Of a DNA stretch of 64,000 nt, positions 1 to 8,258 are shown piece by piece (the stretch's first letter is position 1; each line of letters begins with the position of its first letter). The position numbers and the translations under genes were made by a program. The stretch is from Rhodobacteraceae bacterium (ex Bugula neritina AB1) (GTDB taxonomy: Bacteria; Pseudomonadota; Alphaproteobacteria; Rhodobacterales; Rhodobacteraceae): NCBI GenBank assembly GCA_001730095.1, contig MDLF01000067.1:49769-113768 (forward strand), read 5' to 3'. The notes beneath the pieces are model-generated. The model worked only from the letters and a program-made list of their open reading frames with translations, did not search any database and was not told where the DNA came from.

Positions 1-920
1 TGCGCATCGCCACTCAGCAGAACCCCGCCCTGGCCGCCGCCCTGATCCTGGCGGCAACCACTTTCATTGCTGCCACCACCCTGCTGGCCAAGGCATTGGG
101 TACGGATGTGCTGGGCACGCCGCTGCACCCGATGCAGATCAGCCATGGGCGGTTCCTGTTTGCCTTCATCGGCATCTCAACCGCCGTGCTGATCCTGCGA
201 CCCAGGTTCATCCGTCCGCACTGGGGCTACCATATCGGCCGCACCTCCTTTGGCTGGGCGGGTGTCACGCTGATGTTTGCCTCGGTTGCCTATATCCCGC
301 TGGCCGATGCCACTGCGATCACCTTTCTGAACCCGGTTTTCGGCATGCTGCTGGCGATCCCGCTGTTGGGCGAACGGGTCGGACCCTGGCGCTGGGGTGC
401 TGCGCTGATTGCGATGATCGGAGCGATGATCCTGCTGCGCCCCACTCCTGCCAGCTTTCAGCCCGCAGCACTGCTGGCCCTGGGCGCGGCCGCAGTGATG
501 GGGCTGGAGCTGATCTTCATCAAGAAACTGGCTGGCCGTGAAGGGCCGCTGCAGGTCCTGTGGTTCAACAACCTGCTGGGCGTGATGATCGCCAGCGGCG
601 CGGTGCTTGCGGTCTGGCAGATGCCAACCCTCGCGCAATGGGGCGCGCTGGCTGCGCTGGGCCTTCTGATGGCCTGTGCCCAGGCCTGTTTCATCAATGG
701 CATGGCGCGGGCCGATGCCTCTTTTGTGGCGCCGTTCAGCTATGCCACGCTGGTTTTTGCCGCACTCTACGATTTCCTGGGCTTTGGCGTTGTGCCGGAT
801 CGCATTTCCATGTTTGGCGCCACGATCATCCTGGCGGGCGCTGCCATCCTGGCCTGGCGCGAAGGCCGCCAGAAGCCCCAGCCTGCCGCTCCAGCAAGCA
901 GCGACCGACCATCCGCCTGA
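1..920 (+). CDS. DMT/EamA-family membrane transporter (5' end at window edge)
   Basis: Probable drug/metabolite-superfamily (EamA) exporter of the inner membrane; substrate not predictable. The frame is open from the left edge. Bases 1-2 are TG and the next codons read RIATQQNPALAAAL, so the start codon is probably one base outside the window, giving about 306 aa, the usual EamA length. It shows about ten hydrophobic helices in two repeats, the second beginning near base 465 (PAALLALGAAAVMGLELIFI). An internal TTG at 96 would cut off the first helix and is unlikely. A short Pro/Ala-rich cytoplasmic tail ends the protein. About 110 bp separate it from the next transporter on the same strand. 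Confidence 0.85.
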   Translation, partial: RIATQQNPALAAALILAATTFIAATTLLAKALGTDVLGTPLHPMQISHGRFLFAFIGISTAVLILRPRFIRPHWGYHIGRTSFGWAGVTLMFASVAYIPLADATAITFLNPVFGMLLAIPLLGERVGPWRWGAALIAMIGAMILLRPTPASFQPAALLALGAAAVMGLELIFIKKLAGREGPLQVLWFNNLLGVMIASGAVLAVWQMPTLAQWGALAALGLLMACAQACFINGMARADASFVAPFSYATLVFAALYDFLGFGVVPDRISMFGATIILAGAAILAWREGRQKPQPAAPASSDRPSA

Positions 921-1027
921 AGAAAGTTTTCCCGCAACAGGCTCCGGAACGACGCCCGCGTCGAAAACCGGCATTTTCCGGGCATGTTCCGCTCTCATCC
1001 TGACGTGCAGGAAAACAGGAGCGGCAG

Positions 1028-2278
1028 ATGCACGAACGGCGGATTCCTGATTGGCTGCGCCACGCACCGGTGCCTTCGGTGCGGGATTTCGGAATTCTGG
1101 CCGGGCTGGAAGCGATGGTCCGCGGCATCCTGATCTCTGTTTTTCCGCTGATCATGTACCGGGCCTTGGGAGACGCCGGGCTGGTTTCGGCCTCTTATCT
1201 TGCGGTGGGGGTGCTGTCACTGATCGCCGGGCTGATGGTGCCCGCGCTGATCCGGCTGGTACCGCGCCGATGGGCCTATAGTCTGGGCACGCTGATGTTC
1301 GTGCTGTCAGCAGCCTGCGCGATTGAGGGCAGCCCGGGTTCAGTGCTGGCCGCCCTGGCGCTCAACACTGTTGCGGCCGTCACCACCTTCATCTGTTTCA
1401 ATGCCTATGTGCTGGACTACATTGCCCGGGTCGAACTGGGCCAATGCGAGACTTCACGGATGTTCTACTCAGCCCTTGGCTGGACCGCAGGGCCGATGGC
1501 CGGGGTGCTGCTGCTGGAGTGGTGGCAGCCCGCCCCTTTTCTAATCTCCGCCGCTGCTGCCCTGCTGATGCTGGCGGCCTTTTGGTGGATGCGGATGGGC
1601 AACGGCAAGCAGATCACACGCGCCCGCGGCCCGGCTTCCAACCCACTGAAATACCTGCCGCGTTTCCTGGAGCAGCCGCGGCTGATCACCGGCTGGCTGT
1701 TTGCGGTAATCCGGTCGGCGGGCTGGTGGATCTATGTGGTCTACCTGCCGATCTTTGCCATCGAAAAGGGTCTGGGAGAGGAGCTGGGCGGCATCCTGCT
1801 GTCAGCGACCAACGCCTGCCTGTTCGGCGCGCCGCTGCTGCAGCGCTGGGTGCAGCGGCATTCCATCCGGCTGGCCGTGCGCAGCGGTTTCCTGACGGTC
1901 ACCCTCTGCTTTGGCGCTGCGGCTGTGTTGCAGGGCTGGCCTGCGGTGTCGGTTGGCCTGCTGATGGCAGGTTCAGCGGCGTTGATCCTGCTGGACATCT
2001 GCGGTGGGCTGCCGTTTCTGATGGCGGTAAAACCCTCCGAGCGCACCGAGATGTCGGCGGTCTATTCCAGCTACCGGGACATTTCAGGCATTCTGACGCC
2101 GGGAGTGGCCTGGCTGGTGCTGATGGTGTCGCCGCTGGCCGGTATCTTTGCCGTCGGCTCCGCCGCCATGTGGGGGGCCGCCCTTTTGGCAGGCAAGCTG
2201 CACCCGCGGCTGGGCCGCAAGAAACCTGCAGGTGCCGAAACCGGGGAACCGGAGGCCCGAAAGCTGGCCGCCGAATAG
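1028..2278 (+). CDS. Major facilitator superfamily transporter
   Basis: A 416-residue polytopic protein with about twelve hydrophobic segments separated by short Arg-rich loops such as RLVPRR near residue 77, a layout typical of MFS permeases. The middle loop (around residues 200-215) is charged and splits two six-helix halves. AGGAGCGGCAG lies just before the ATG. I see no motif giving a substrate; exporters of this shape are common in roseobacters. The gene ends five bases before the convergent ABC permease gene, so the two transcripts meet tail to tail. The transporter class is secure, the cargo is not. Confidence 0.8.
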   Translation: MHERRIPDWLRHAPVPSVRDFGILAGLEAMVRGILISVFPLIMYRALGDAGLVSASYLAVGVLSLIAGLMVPALIRLVPRRWAYSLGTLMFVLSAACAIEGSPGSVLAALALNTVAAVTTFICFNAYVLDYIARVELGQCETSRMFYSALGWTAGPMAGVLLLEWWQPAPFLISAAAALLMLAAFWWMRMGNGKQITRARGPASNPLKYLPRFLEQPRLITGWLFAVIRSAGWWIYVVYLPIFAIEKGLGEELGGILLSATNACLFGAPLLQRWVQRHSIRLAVRSGFLTVTLCFGAAAVLQGWPAVSVGLLMAGSAALILLDICGGLPFLMAVKPSERTEMSAVYSSYRDISGILTPGVAWLVLMVSPLAGIFAVGSAAMWGAALLAGKLHPRLGRKKPAGAETGEPEARKLAAE

Positions 2279-2283
2279 CGGCG

Positions 2284-3096
2284 TCAGGGCTTCAGCCGGT
2301 AGCCTGTCCGCAGCATGCCCCAGGCCAGCAGACAAACCGCAAAAGTGGCGCCGCTGCACACTGCCAGCCCCAGCAAAGGCGGGCTGTCGGAGGTGCCGAT
2401 CACTCCGAATCGCACACCATCGATCAGATAGAACACCGGGTTAACATAGCTGATCGCCTTCAGAACCGGCGGCAGGGCCTCGACCGAATAGAAAGTGCCG
2501 GACAGGAAGGCCAGCGGCGTCACGATGAAATTGGTGATTGCCGCCATCTGGTCGAACTTGTCGGCAAAGATTCCGGCCACGATGCCCACACTGCCCAGAA
2601 ACGCCGCCCCCAGCACGATGAACACCAGCGCCGTCAGCGGATGCGCAGGCACGATCTGAAGCACGGCCATCAGCCCCAGTCCGATGGCCAATGCAACCAG
2701 CGTGCCCCGGACCACCGCGCCTGCCAGATAGCCCAGCAGAATCTCCAGCCCCGACAAGGGCGGCATCAGCGTATCAACGATATTGCCTTGCACCTTGGAA
2801 ATCACGATGGATGACGACGTGTTGGCAAAGGCATTCTGGATCACCGTCATCATCATGATGCCCGGCGCCAGAAAAGTCAGGAACGGCACCCCCATCACAT
2901 CGCCGCGCTTGGGGCCGATGGCGATATTGAAGATCATCAGGAACAGCCCCGCAGTGACCAGCGGCGCCAGCAGGGTCTGGGTCCAGACCGCCAGGAACCG
3001 CTTCACCTCGCGCCAGGCCAGCGCCCTGAGCCCCAGCCAGTTCACCCGCCCAAACCGGCGCGCACCCAATTCCACCTGATAGCCTTGATCCGCCAT
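2284..3096 (-). CDS. ABC-2 type transporter permease (YadH/NodJ-like)
   Basis: A 270-residue inner-membrane permease of the ABC-2 family, which exports lipids, drugs or polysaccharides with a separate ATPase. It has the cytoplasmic entry segment LRALAWREVKRFLAVWTQTLLAP, six hydrophobic helices, and the family-like stretch NFIVTPLAFLSGTFYSVEALP near residues 185-205. I place the start at the ATG at 3096, which follows AGGGGGC by five bases; the upstream ATG at 3129 has no ribosome site. No partner ATPase lies beside it. The kpsT-like ATPase at 17.2 kb is distant and of a different subfamily, so I do not pair them. Confidence 0.8.
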   Translation of the reverse strand: MADQGYQVELGARRFGRVNWLGLRALAWREVKRFLAVWTQTLLAPLVTAGLFLMIFNIAIGPKRGDVMGVPFLTFLAPGIMMMTVIQNAFANTSSSIVISKVQGNIVDTLMPPLSGLEILLGYLAGAVVRGTLVALAIGLGLMAVLQIVPAHPLTALVFIVLGAAFLGSVGIVAGIFADKFDQMAAITNFIVTPLAFLSGTFYSVEALPPVLKAISYVNPVFYLIDGVRFGVIGTSDSPPLLGLAVCSGATFAVCLLAWGMLRTGYRLKP

Positions 3097-3256
3097 GCTG
3101 CCCCCTGTACTTTCGTTGCCCGACTGCATAACGGCTGGGCCAATAGGCGCAAGATGCCTTGTAACTCCGCCCGCAGTGATTAGAATAGGCGATTACACGG
3201 AATTTGATGGCGGCCGCAGAATCCCTGGGGCCGCTATTAGCTTGGAAAGGCAACAG

Positions 3257-3856
3257 ATGTCCTGGACAGACGAGCGCGTCGAACTGCTCAAGAAAATGTG
3301 GGGCGAGGGCCAGTCGGCCAGCCAGATCGCCAAGGAACTGGGCGGCGTCACCCGCAATGCCGTCATCGGCAAGGTGCACCGGCTCGGCCTGTCCAACCGC
3401 AACAGCGGCTCAAAATCGGCAGAGCCCAAGGAAAAGGCAGCACCGGCAGCCGCAACGGCAGCCGCCGCGCCCAAACCGGCGGCCGCGCCCAAGCCCAAGC
3501 CGCAGCCCAAGACCGAGCCGGCGCGCCCGGCGGCGGCCCAGCCTGCTGCAGAGGCCAAGCCCGCAGCACCAGCACGCCGCCAGATCATCCCGGCCGGCCA
3601 GCCGCTGCCGCCGCAGCCCTCGGCCAATGAAATCAGCCCCGAGGCGCTGGCCAAGGTCAATGAGATCGAGAAGAAGGCCAAGAAGCTGACTCTGATGGAG
3701 CTGACCGAGCGCACCTGCAAATGGCCGGTGGGCGACCCCGCCACCGAGGACTTCTGGTTCTGCGGCCTGCCCGCCAAACAGGGCAAACCCTATTGCGAGG
3801 CACATGTGGGCGTGGCCTTCCAGCCGATGTCCTCGCGCCGCGATCGCCGCCGCTGA
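3257..3856 (+). CDS. gcrA: GcrA cell-cycle regulator
   Basis: GcrA is the alphaproteobacterial sigma70-associated regulator that acts at promoters bearing GANTC sites methylated by CcrM. The 199-residue product opens with the diagnostic MSWTDERVELLKKMW and a helix-turn-helix segment (SASQIAKELGGVTRNAVIGKVHRLGLSNR). It then has a long Ala/Pro/Lys-rich linker (about residues 60-125) and a C-terminal sigma-binding region with Cys residues (RTCKWPVGDP, FWFCGLP, PYCEAHV). The start at 3257 follows GGAAAGG; longer upstream readings lack the conserved N-terminus. A strong hairpin terminator follows. Identification is secure. Confidence 0.95.
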   Translation: MSWTDERVELLKKMWGEGQSASQIAKELGGVTRNAVIGKVHRLGLSNRNSGSKSAEPKEKAAPAAATAAAAPKPAAAPKPKPQPKTEPARPAAAQPAAEAKPAAPARRQIIPAGQPLPPQPSANEISPEALAKVNEIEKKAKKLTLMELTERTCKWPVGDPATEDFWFCGLPAKQGKPYCEAHVGVAFQPMSSRRDRRR

Positions 3857-3878
3857 CCGGCCCACCCTGAAAATTCCG

Positions 3879-3910
3879 AAGCCCCGGCACTGCGTCCGGG
3901 GCTTTTGTTT
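3879..3910 (+). terminator. Rho-independent terminator after gcrA
   Basis: GCCCCGG at 3881-3887 pairs with CCGGGGC at 3896-3902 around an eight-base loop, followed at once by TTTTGTTTT. It lies 25 bases after the gcrA stop codon. Confidence 0.85.
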
Positions 3911-4133
3911 TGGAAGACCCGTCGTTTGGCCATTGGGCCTTCCGTTTGGCAATTGGGCTTGTGCCGCGAAATTCGTTGACCATGTCCAGGCGCATCCAGC
4001 GGTCAGCTTCTGCTGTATGGACCAAACACTCAAGACAACATTGCTGCGCGCCGCTATCCCGCAGGCAATCGCCAATTGCGGCAACTGACTGGACTGGCAT
4101 CCGCCGCCTGAAACAAGCACTGTTTTCAGCTTC

Positions 4134-5069
4134 TCAACCGGTTTTTGATTGCTCTTGGTTTTTCCGCCCGCAGCGCCGCTTCACGAGGTTGATGAAGGTT
4201 TTGACGACCAAATTCGGCTCCACGCCGCGTTTGGAGACCAGCTTGATCTCGGATGTCAGATCATACTTGCCGTTCCCCACCGACCGCATCCGGCCCTGGC
4301 GCACCCAGATATCGGCAAAGCTTTCAGGCAGGTAGCCGATGTAGCGGCCGGTCAGAACCAACATGGAAACGCCTTCGATCTGATGGGCGCTTGCATTGGA
4401 TCGCAGCCCCCGTGACACCGGTGCTACCAGTTCTTCGTTCAGATAGGCGCGTTTGCAAAAGTTGATCTCCGGCAGCAGCCGGTCGACTTCGGCCTGTGTG
4501 TCGGCCTCAAACAGCGGATGGCCGCGAGCGCAATAAAGCGCGACTTTCTCCTCTGCAAGCAGCTCATACACCAAGCCGGGCTTATGCTTGTGAAACACCC
4601 CCACACCGATAGCTACACGGCCGTCCTGAACGTCCATTTCAATGTCATCCGGGGCCAGCGAGTGCAGATCAATGCTGACATCCGGCGCCAGGTCGGCAAA
4701 GTCCCTGAGCGCGTCCATCAACGGTGCGGCGTCGTTGAAGACACAATTGTCTACCGCCGCCACAGTCAGCCGCCCCACCAGTTTGCCACGAGTGCCGTCC
4801 ACCGTTTCGCCAAACTGGTTCAGCGCCGCAAACAATTTGTGCGAGGCGGCATAGACGATCTCACCCTTGTCCGTCAGCCGGAAACCCTTGCGGCCACGCT
4901 GGCACAGGCGCATGCCCAGCCGGGTTTCCAGATCCGAAATCTGCCGCGAGATGGTGGAGGCCGAGACATTCAGGCTGATCTGCGCTGCGGAAAACCCGCG
5001 CGCTTCCACCACTGCGCAGAACACATAAAGCAGGTGCATATCGGCTTTGGAGAAGGCAGGCGGCAGCAT
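4134..5069 (-). CDS. LysR-type transcriptional regulator (divergent from the hydrolase/ABC operon)
   Basis: A LysR-family regulator of about 311 aa. The N-terminal winged helix is clear (LLYVFCAVVEARGFSAAQ, then VSASTISRQISDLETRLGMRLCQRGRKGFRLTDKG), followed by a periplasmic-binding-protein-like effector domain. I take the ATG at 5069 because the HTH begins close behind it; a TTG at 5090 is a possible longer start. It diverges from the amidinotransferase-family gene at 5187. The intergenic space contains an ACTAA-N11-TTAGT palindrome, the usual LysR operator form. This suggests it controls the downstream operon with the imported substrate or a product as inducer; that last point is inference. 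Confidence 0.9.
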   Translation of the reverse strand: MLPPAFSKADMHLLYVFCAVVEARGFSAAQISLNVSASTISRQISDLETRLGMRLCQRGRKGFRLTDKGEIVYAASHKLFAALNQFGETVDGTRGKLVGRLTVAAVDNCVFNDAAPLMDALRDFADLAPDVSIDLHSLAPDDIEMDVQDGRVAIGVGVFHKHKPGLVYELLAEEKVALYCARGHPLFEADTQAEVDRLLPEINFCKRAYLNEELVAPVSRGLRSNASAHQIEGVSMLVLTGRYIGYLPESFADIWVRQGRMRSVGNGKYDLTSEIKLVSKRGVEPNLVVKTFINLVKRRCGRKNQEQSKTG

Positions 5070-5092
5070 GAGAGCACTGTACTTGCACAATT

Positions 5093-5113
5093 ACTAAAGT
5101 TAAATCCCTTAGT
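5093..5113. promoter_or_regulatory. Probable LysR operator (T-N11-A palindrome)
   Basis: ACTAA at 5093-5097 and TTAGT at 5109-5113 form an inverted repeat with exactly eleven bases between arms, the classical LysR-type recognition geometry. It lies 23 bp before the LysR start and 73 bp before the divergent gene start. Confidence 0.6.
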
Positions 5114-5186
5114 TTGTAATTTAATAAAAGATATAATTCGGTCAAGCCTGTCACCCAAGAACGCCGTTTCTGGGAGGCCGAGCAGG

Positions 5187-6128
5187 ATGGACGCAAGCAC
5201 TCCGACAGCCAAGCGCTGGGGGATCAACAATGACTACGCCAAGCTGACGGATGTTCTTCTGGGCAAGCCGGAATATTTCAAATGGGTCGACGCCGGTCCC
5301 CTGATCGGACGCACCCTGGCAAATGCGCATAAGACTGGCGTGCAGTTCGACCTGCAGCTGGCGATGAAGCAGCACGCGGAGATGGTGTCGATTTACGAAG
5401 ACGCCGGCGTGACCTGCCATTACCTCGACAGCGACGAGGTGCTGCACCGCAATTTCTTTGCTCGTGACAGTTCCGCAATGACGCCCTGGGGCGCGCTGAT
5501 CTGCCATATGCAGCTGAAATGCCGCCGGGCGGATTATGCCACCGCAATCAAGTTCTATCAGGACAATGATATCCCGATCTGGAAATTCGCCACCGCAGGC
5601 CATTTCGAAGGCGGCGATTTCAATATCATCGAGCCGGGCCGGGTTCTGATTGGCTATTGCGGAGAGCGGTCCGAGAAAGAGGGGGCTGAACAGGTGGCCG
5701 GGTTTGTCCGCGCCGAGGGCTGGGAGGCTGTGGTGGCCCCGATCAGCCGCGAATTTGTGCATATGGACGGGCTGATCGTGCCGCTGGCGGACAAACTGGC
5801 AGTGGCCTGCATTGACGCGATGGAGCCCTGGCTGGTGGATGTCGTCAAAGGCTGGCGGATTGAGATCGTCGATGTCTCATATGCCGAGGCCAAGAACCTG
5901 GGCGTGAACCTGGTGGCACTGGGGGACGGCAAGGTGCTGTCGATGGCTGGCGCCAAGAAATTAAATGCAAAAATGCGGGCGCTGGGGTTCGAGGTCTATG
6001 ACCCGGACATGTCGATGTTCACCCTTGGTGGCGGCGGCGTGCATTGCCTGAGCCAGGCGCTGTGCCGGGAAGATCCCGCAACCGCAAGCCGACGTACAAC
6101 TTCCATTCGTGAAACCCCGGCATCGTGA
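5187..6128 (+). CDS. Amidinotransferase/arginine deiminase-superfamily hydrolase
   Basis: A 313-residue member of the guanidino-group-modifying superfamily (arginine deiminase, dimethylarginine dimethylaminohydrolase, amidinotransferases). Visible family marks are FARDSSAMTPWGAL with Arg93-Asp94, the HFEGGD box (Glu141 to Asp144), FVHMDG with His192 as likely catalytic histidine, and GGGGVHCLSQ with Cys287 as likely nucleophile. All catalytic positions look intact. The ATG at 5187 follows GGGAGG by nine bases; upstream in-frame ATGs would read through the promoter. It heads an operon with a betaine-type ABC importer and two ureohydrolases, so hydrolysis of an imported guanidino compound is more likely than creatine-type synthesis. 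The exact reaction (deiminase, DDAH-like or transferase) cannot be decided from sequence. Confidence 0.85.
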   Translation: MDASTPTAKRWGINNDYAKLTDVLLGKPEYFKWVDAGPLIGRTLANAHKTGVQFDLQLAMKQHAEMVSIYEDAGVTCHYLDSDEVLHRNFFARDSSAMTPWGALICHMQLKCRRADYATAIKFYQDNDIPIWKFATAGHFEGGDFNIIEPGRVLIGYCGERSEKEGAEQVAGFVRAEGWEAVVAPISREFVHMDGLIVPLADKLAVACIDAMEPWLVDVVKGWRIEIVDVSYAEAKNLGVNLVALGDGKVLSMAGAKKLNAKMRALGFEVYDPDMSMFTLGGGGVHCLSQALCREDPATASRRTTSIRETPAS

Positions 6129-6188
6129 TCACGCGCCGGGTGCTTAAACCCAAAAATCCAAAGTGATCATCCAACAAGGGAGACTGAC

Positions 6189-7139
6189 ATGAAGACAGCA
6201 AAAACACTGGCCGCTGCCGCATTGACTGCCGCCATCGGCGGCACCGCCATGGCGCAGGATGTGGTGATCGGAGTGCCGAACTGGGCCTCTGTCCGCGGCA
6301 CCGCCCATATCCTGAAAGTGGCGATGGAGGACAACCTGGGCCTGTCTGTGGAGCTGCAGAACGGCACCAATCCGATTATTTTCGAAGCGATGGATTCCGG
6401 CGCCATGCATGTGCACCCGGAGGTCTGGCTGCCCAACCAGCAGAACCTGCATGACACCTTTGTCACCGGCAAGGGTACGGTGGTCTATAACCCGAATGCG
6501 GTGCTTTCGGATCAGCAAATCTGCGTCACCAAGGATACCCAGGAGCGCACCGGCATTTCGGCGCTCAGCGATCTGACCGACCCGGATATGGCAGCCAACT
6601 TTGACACCGATGGCGACGGCCGTGGCGAGATCTGGATCGGCGGGGCGGGCTGGGCCTCAACCAATGTCGAAAAGATCCGTGCCAAGTCTTATGGCTACTC
6701 TGAAACCATGAACCTGATGGAGATGGATGAGACACTGGCGCTGGCCCAGGTCGACAATGCGGTGGCGCAGGGGCAGAACATCGTCTTTTTCTGCTACACC
6801 CCGCACCACATGTTCTCGCTCTATGACCTGGTGCCGCTGACCGAGCCTGCCTATGACGCGGCTGAATGGGATGTGAAACAGCCGACCGATGATCCGAACT
6901 GGCTGGAAAACTCCAAGGCCGGCACCGCCTGGGACGCGGCCAAGCTACATGTGTTCTATGCCGCTGGCCTGGCCGACAGCCAGCCGGAAGCCGCAGCGAT
7001 GCTGGGCAAGGTGGCGCTGACCACAGAGCAGGTGAATGCTGTGGTCTATGCGCTGTCGGTTGATGGCCAGGATCCGGCCGAGTTTGCCCGCAAATGGGTC
7101 GATGAGAACGCCGATCTGGTGGACTCCTGGTTCCAGTAA
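6189..7139 (+). CDS. Betaine/proline-type ABC transporter substrate-binding protein (OpuAC/ProX family)
   Basis: A 316-residue periplasmic binding protein with a clean signal peptide (MKTAKTLAAAALTAAIGGTAMAQ). The mature domain matches the OpuAC family for quaternary-ammonium and related ligands: VVIGVPNWASVRGTAHILKV, HPEVWLPN and IGGAGWAST are recognisable. A loop FDTDGDGRGEIW near residue 137 has the spacing of a calcium-binding DxDxDG loop. AAGGGAG precedes the ATG. The ATPase and permease genes follow directly. Because flanking genes act on guanidinium groups, the ligand may be a guanidino zwitterion rather than glycine betaine; that is inference. Aromatic residues (Trp in VPNWAS, EVWLP, GGAGW) could form the cation box. 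Confidence 0.88.
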   Translation: MKTAKTLAAAALTAAIGGTAMAQDVVIGVPNWASVRGTAHILKVAMEDNLGLSVELQNGTNPIIFEAMDSGAMHVHPEVWLPNQQNLHDTFVTGKGTVVYNPNAVLSDQQICVTKDTQERTGISALSDLTDPDMAANFDTDGDGRGEIWIGGAGWASTNVEKIRAKSYGYSETMNLMEMDETLALAQVDNAVAQGQNIVFFCYTPHHMFSLYDLVPLTEPAYDAAEWDVKQPTDDPNWLENSKAGTAWDAAKLHVFYAAGLADSQPEAAAMLGKVALTTEQVNAVVYALSVDGQDPAEFARKWVDENADLVDSWFQ

Positions 7140-7208
7140 CATGCCCAATCATATGTCCACAGGTGGGCGGCAGAACCGCCCGCCTGTGGACATGCGGAGA
7201 CTGCTCTC

Positions 7209-8258
7209 ATGACTGACAATGTGATCACGCTGGACGGCGTATGGAAAATCTTCGGGGCGAATGCCGGTGCCGCCATGGCAGCGATCCTCGAACGCGGCCT
7301 GGGCAAGGCTGAGGTGCTGGAGGAATTCAACTGCGTCGTCGGTATTGCCGATGTGTCCTTTGAGGTGAAGCGCGGCGAAATCTTCTGTGTGATGGGCCTG
7401 TCGGGCTCCGGAAAATCCACCATGGTGCGCCACCTGAACCGGCTGATCGAGCCCACTGCGGGCAGTATCTCGGTGCTGGGTCGCGACATGCTGACCCTGT
7501 CCGACGGAGCCTTGCGGGAAATGCGGGCGATGAACATTGGCATGGTGTTCCAGCATATGGCACTGCTGCCGCACCGCACCGTACGCGACAACGTGGGCTT
7601 TCCGCTGCAGGTGCGCGGTGAACCGAAATCCACCCGCTGGGAGATCTCGCAGCGCTGCCTGGACAAGGTGAACCTGACCGGGTTCGAGGACCGTTTCCCG
7701 CGCGAACTGTCGGGCGGCATGCAGCAACGGGTCGGCCTGGCGCGGGCGCTGGCTTCGGACCCGGATGTGCTGTTGATGGATGAACCGTTTTCGGCGCTGG
7801 ACCCGCTGATCCGGCGCCAGCTGCAGGACCAATTCATGAAGCTCTCGGCTGAGCTGAACAAGACCACCGTCTTCATTACCCACGATCTGGACGAGGCGAT
7901 CCGCATCGGCAACCGCATTGCCATCATGAAGGATGGCCGCATCGTGCAGATCGGCACTCCGGAAGAGATCGTCACCCAGCCCGCCGACGATTATGTGCGC
8001 GACTTTGTCGAAGGCATTTCCAAGCTGAAACTGGTGTTCGCCCATTCAATCATGGTGCCGATCAGCGAGTATAAGCCCACCCGGCCCGTCAATTTCGACG
8101 AAAGCCCGCGGGCGCATCACGGCACCGACCTGGATCAGCTGATCGATATCGCCACATCAACCGAAAACGTGATTGTCATCACCAGCGATGATGGTGCCGA
8201 CATCGGCGTGGTCGACCGCGCCACGCTGTTGAAAGGCATTCAAGGAGGCAAGGCATGA
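7209..8258 (+). CDS. Betaine/proline-type ABC transporter ATP-binding protein (ProV/OpuAA family)
   Basis: A 349-residue importer ATPase. Walker A (GLSGSGKST), Q-loop region (GMVFQHMALLPHRTV), signature (LSGGMQQRVGLARAL), Walker B (DVLLMDEPFSALDP) and the H-loop (FITHDLDEA) are all present in order. The N-terminal insert NAGAAMAAILERGLGKAEVLEEFNCVVGIADVSFEVKRGE is typical of the ProV branch. The C-terminal tail (ENVIVITSDDGADIGVVDRATLLKGI) looks like a single degenerate CBS-type half, shorter than the two CBS domains of E. coli ProV, so osmotic gating is doubtful. It overlaps the permease start by four bases (ATGA), indicating coupled translation. Confidence 0.9.
   Translation: MTDNVITLDGVWKIFGANAGAAMAAILERGLGKAEVLEEFNCVVGIADVSFEVKRGEIFCVMGLSGSGKSTMVRHLNRLIEPTAGSISVLGRDMLTLSDGALREMRAMNIGMVFQHMALLPHRTVRDNVGFPLQVRGEPKSTRWEISQRCLDKVNLTGFEDRFPRELSGGMQQRVGLARALASDPDVLLMDEPFSALDPLIRRQLQDQFMKLSAELNKTTVFITHDLDEAIRIGNRIAIMKDGRIVQIGTPEEIVTQPADDYVRDFVEGISKLKLVFAHSIMVPISEYKPTRPVNFDESPRAHHGTDLDQLIDIATSTENVIVITSDDGADIGVVDRATLLKGIQGGKA

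Noticed and set aside
1444..2814. Plus-strand frame of 456 codons across the MFS/ABC-permease junction
   Set aside because: Overlaps two clear membrane-protein genes in other frames and has no membrane or family pattern.
5187..6128. Calling the first operon gene arginine deiminase or DDAH outright
   Set aside because: Motifs show only the superfamily with catalytic residues; nothing in sequence separates deiminase, dimethylaminohydrolase and amidinotransferase.
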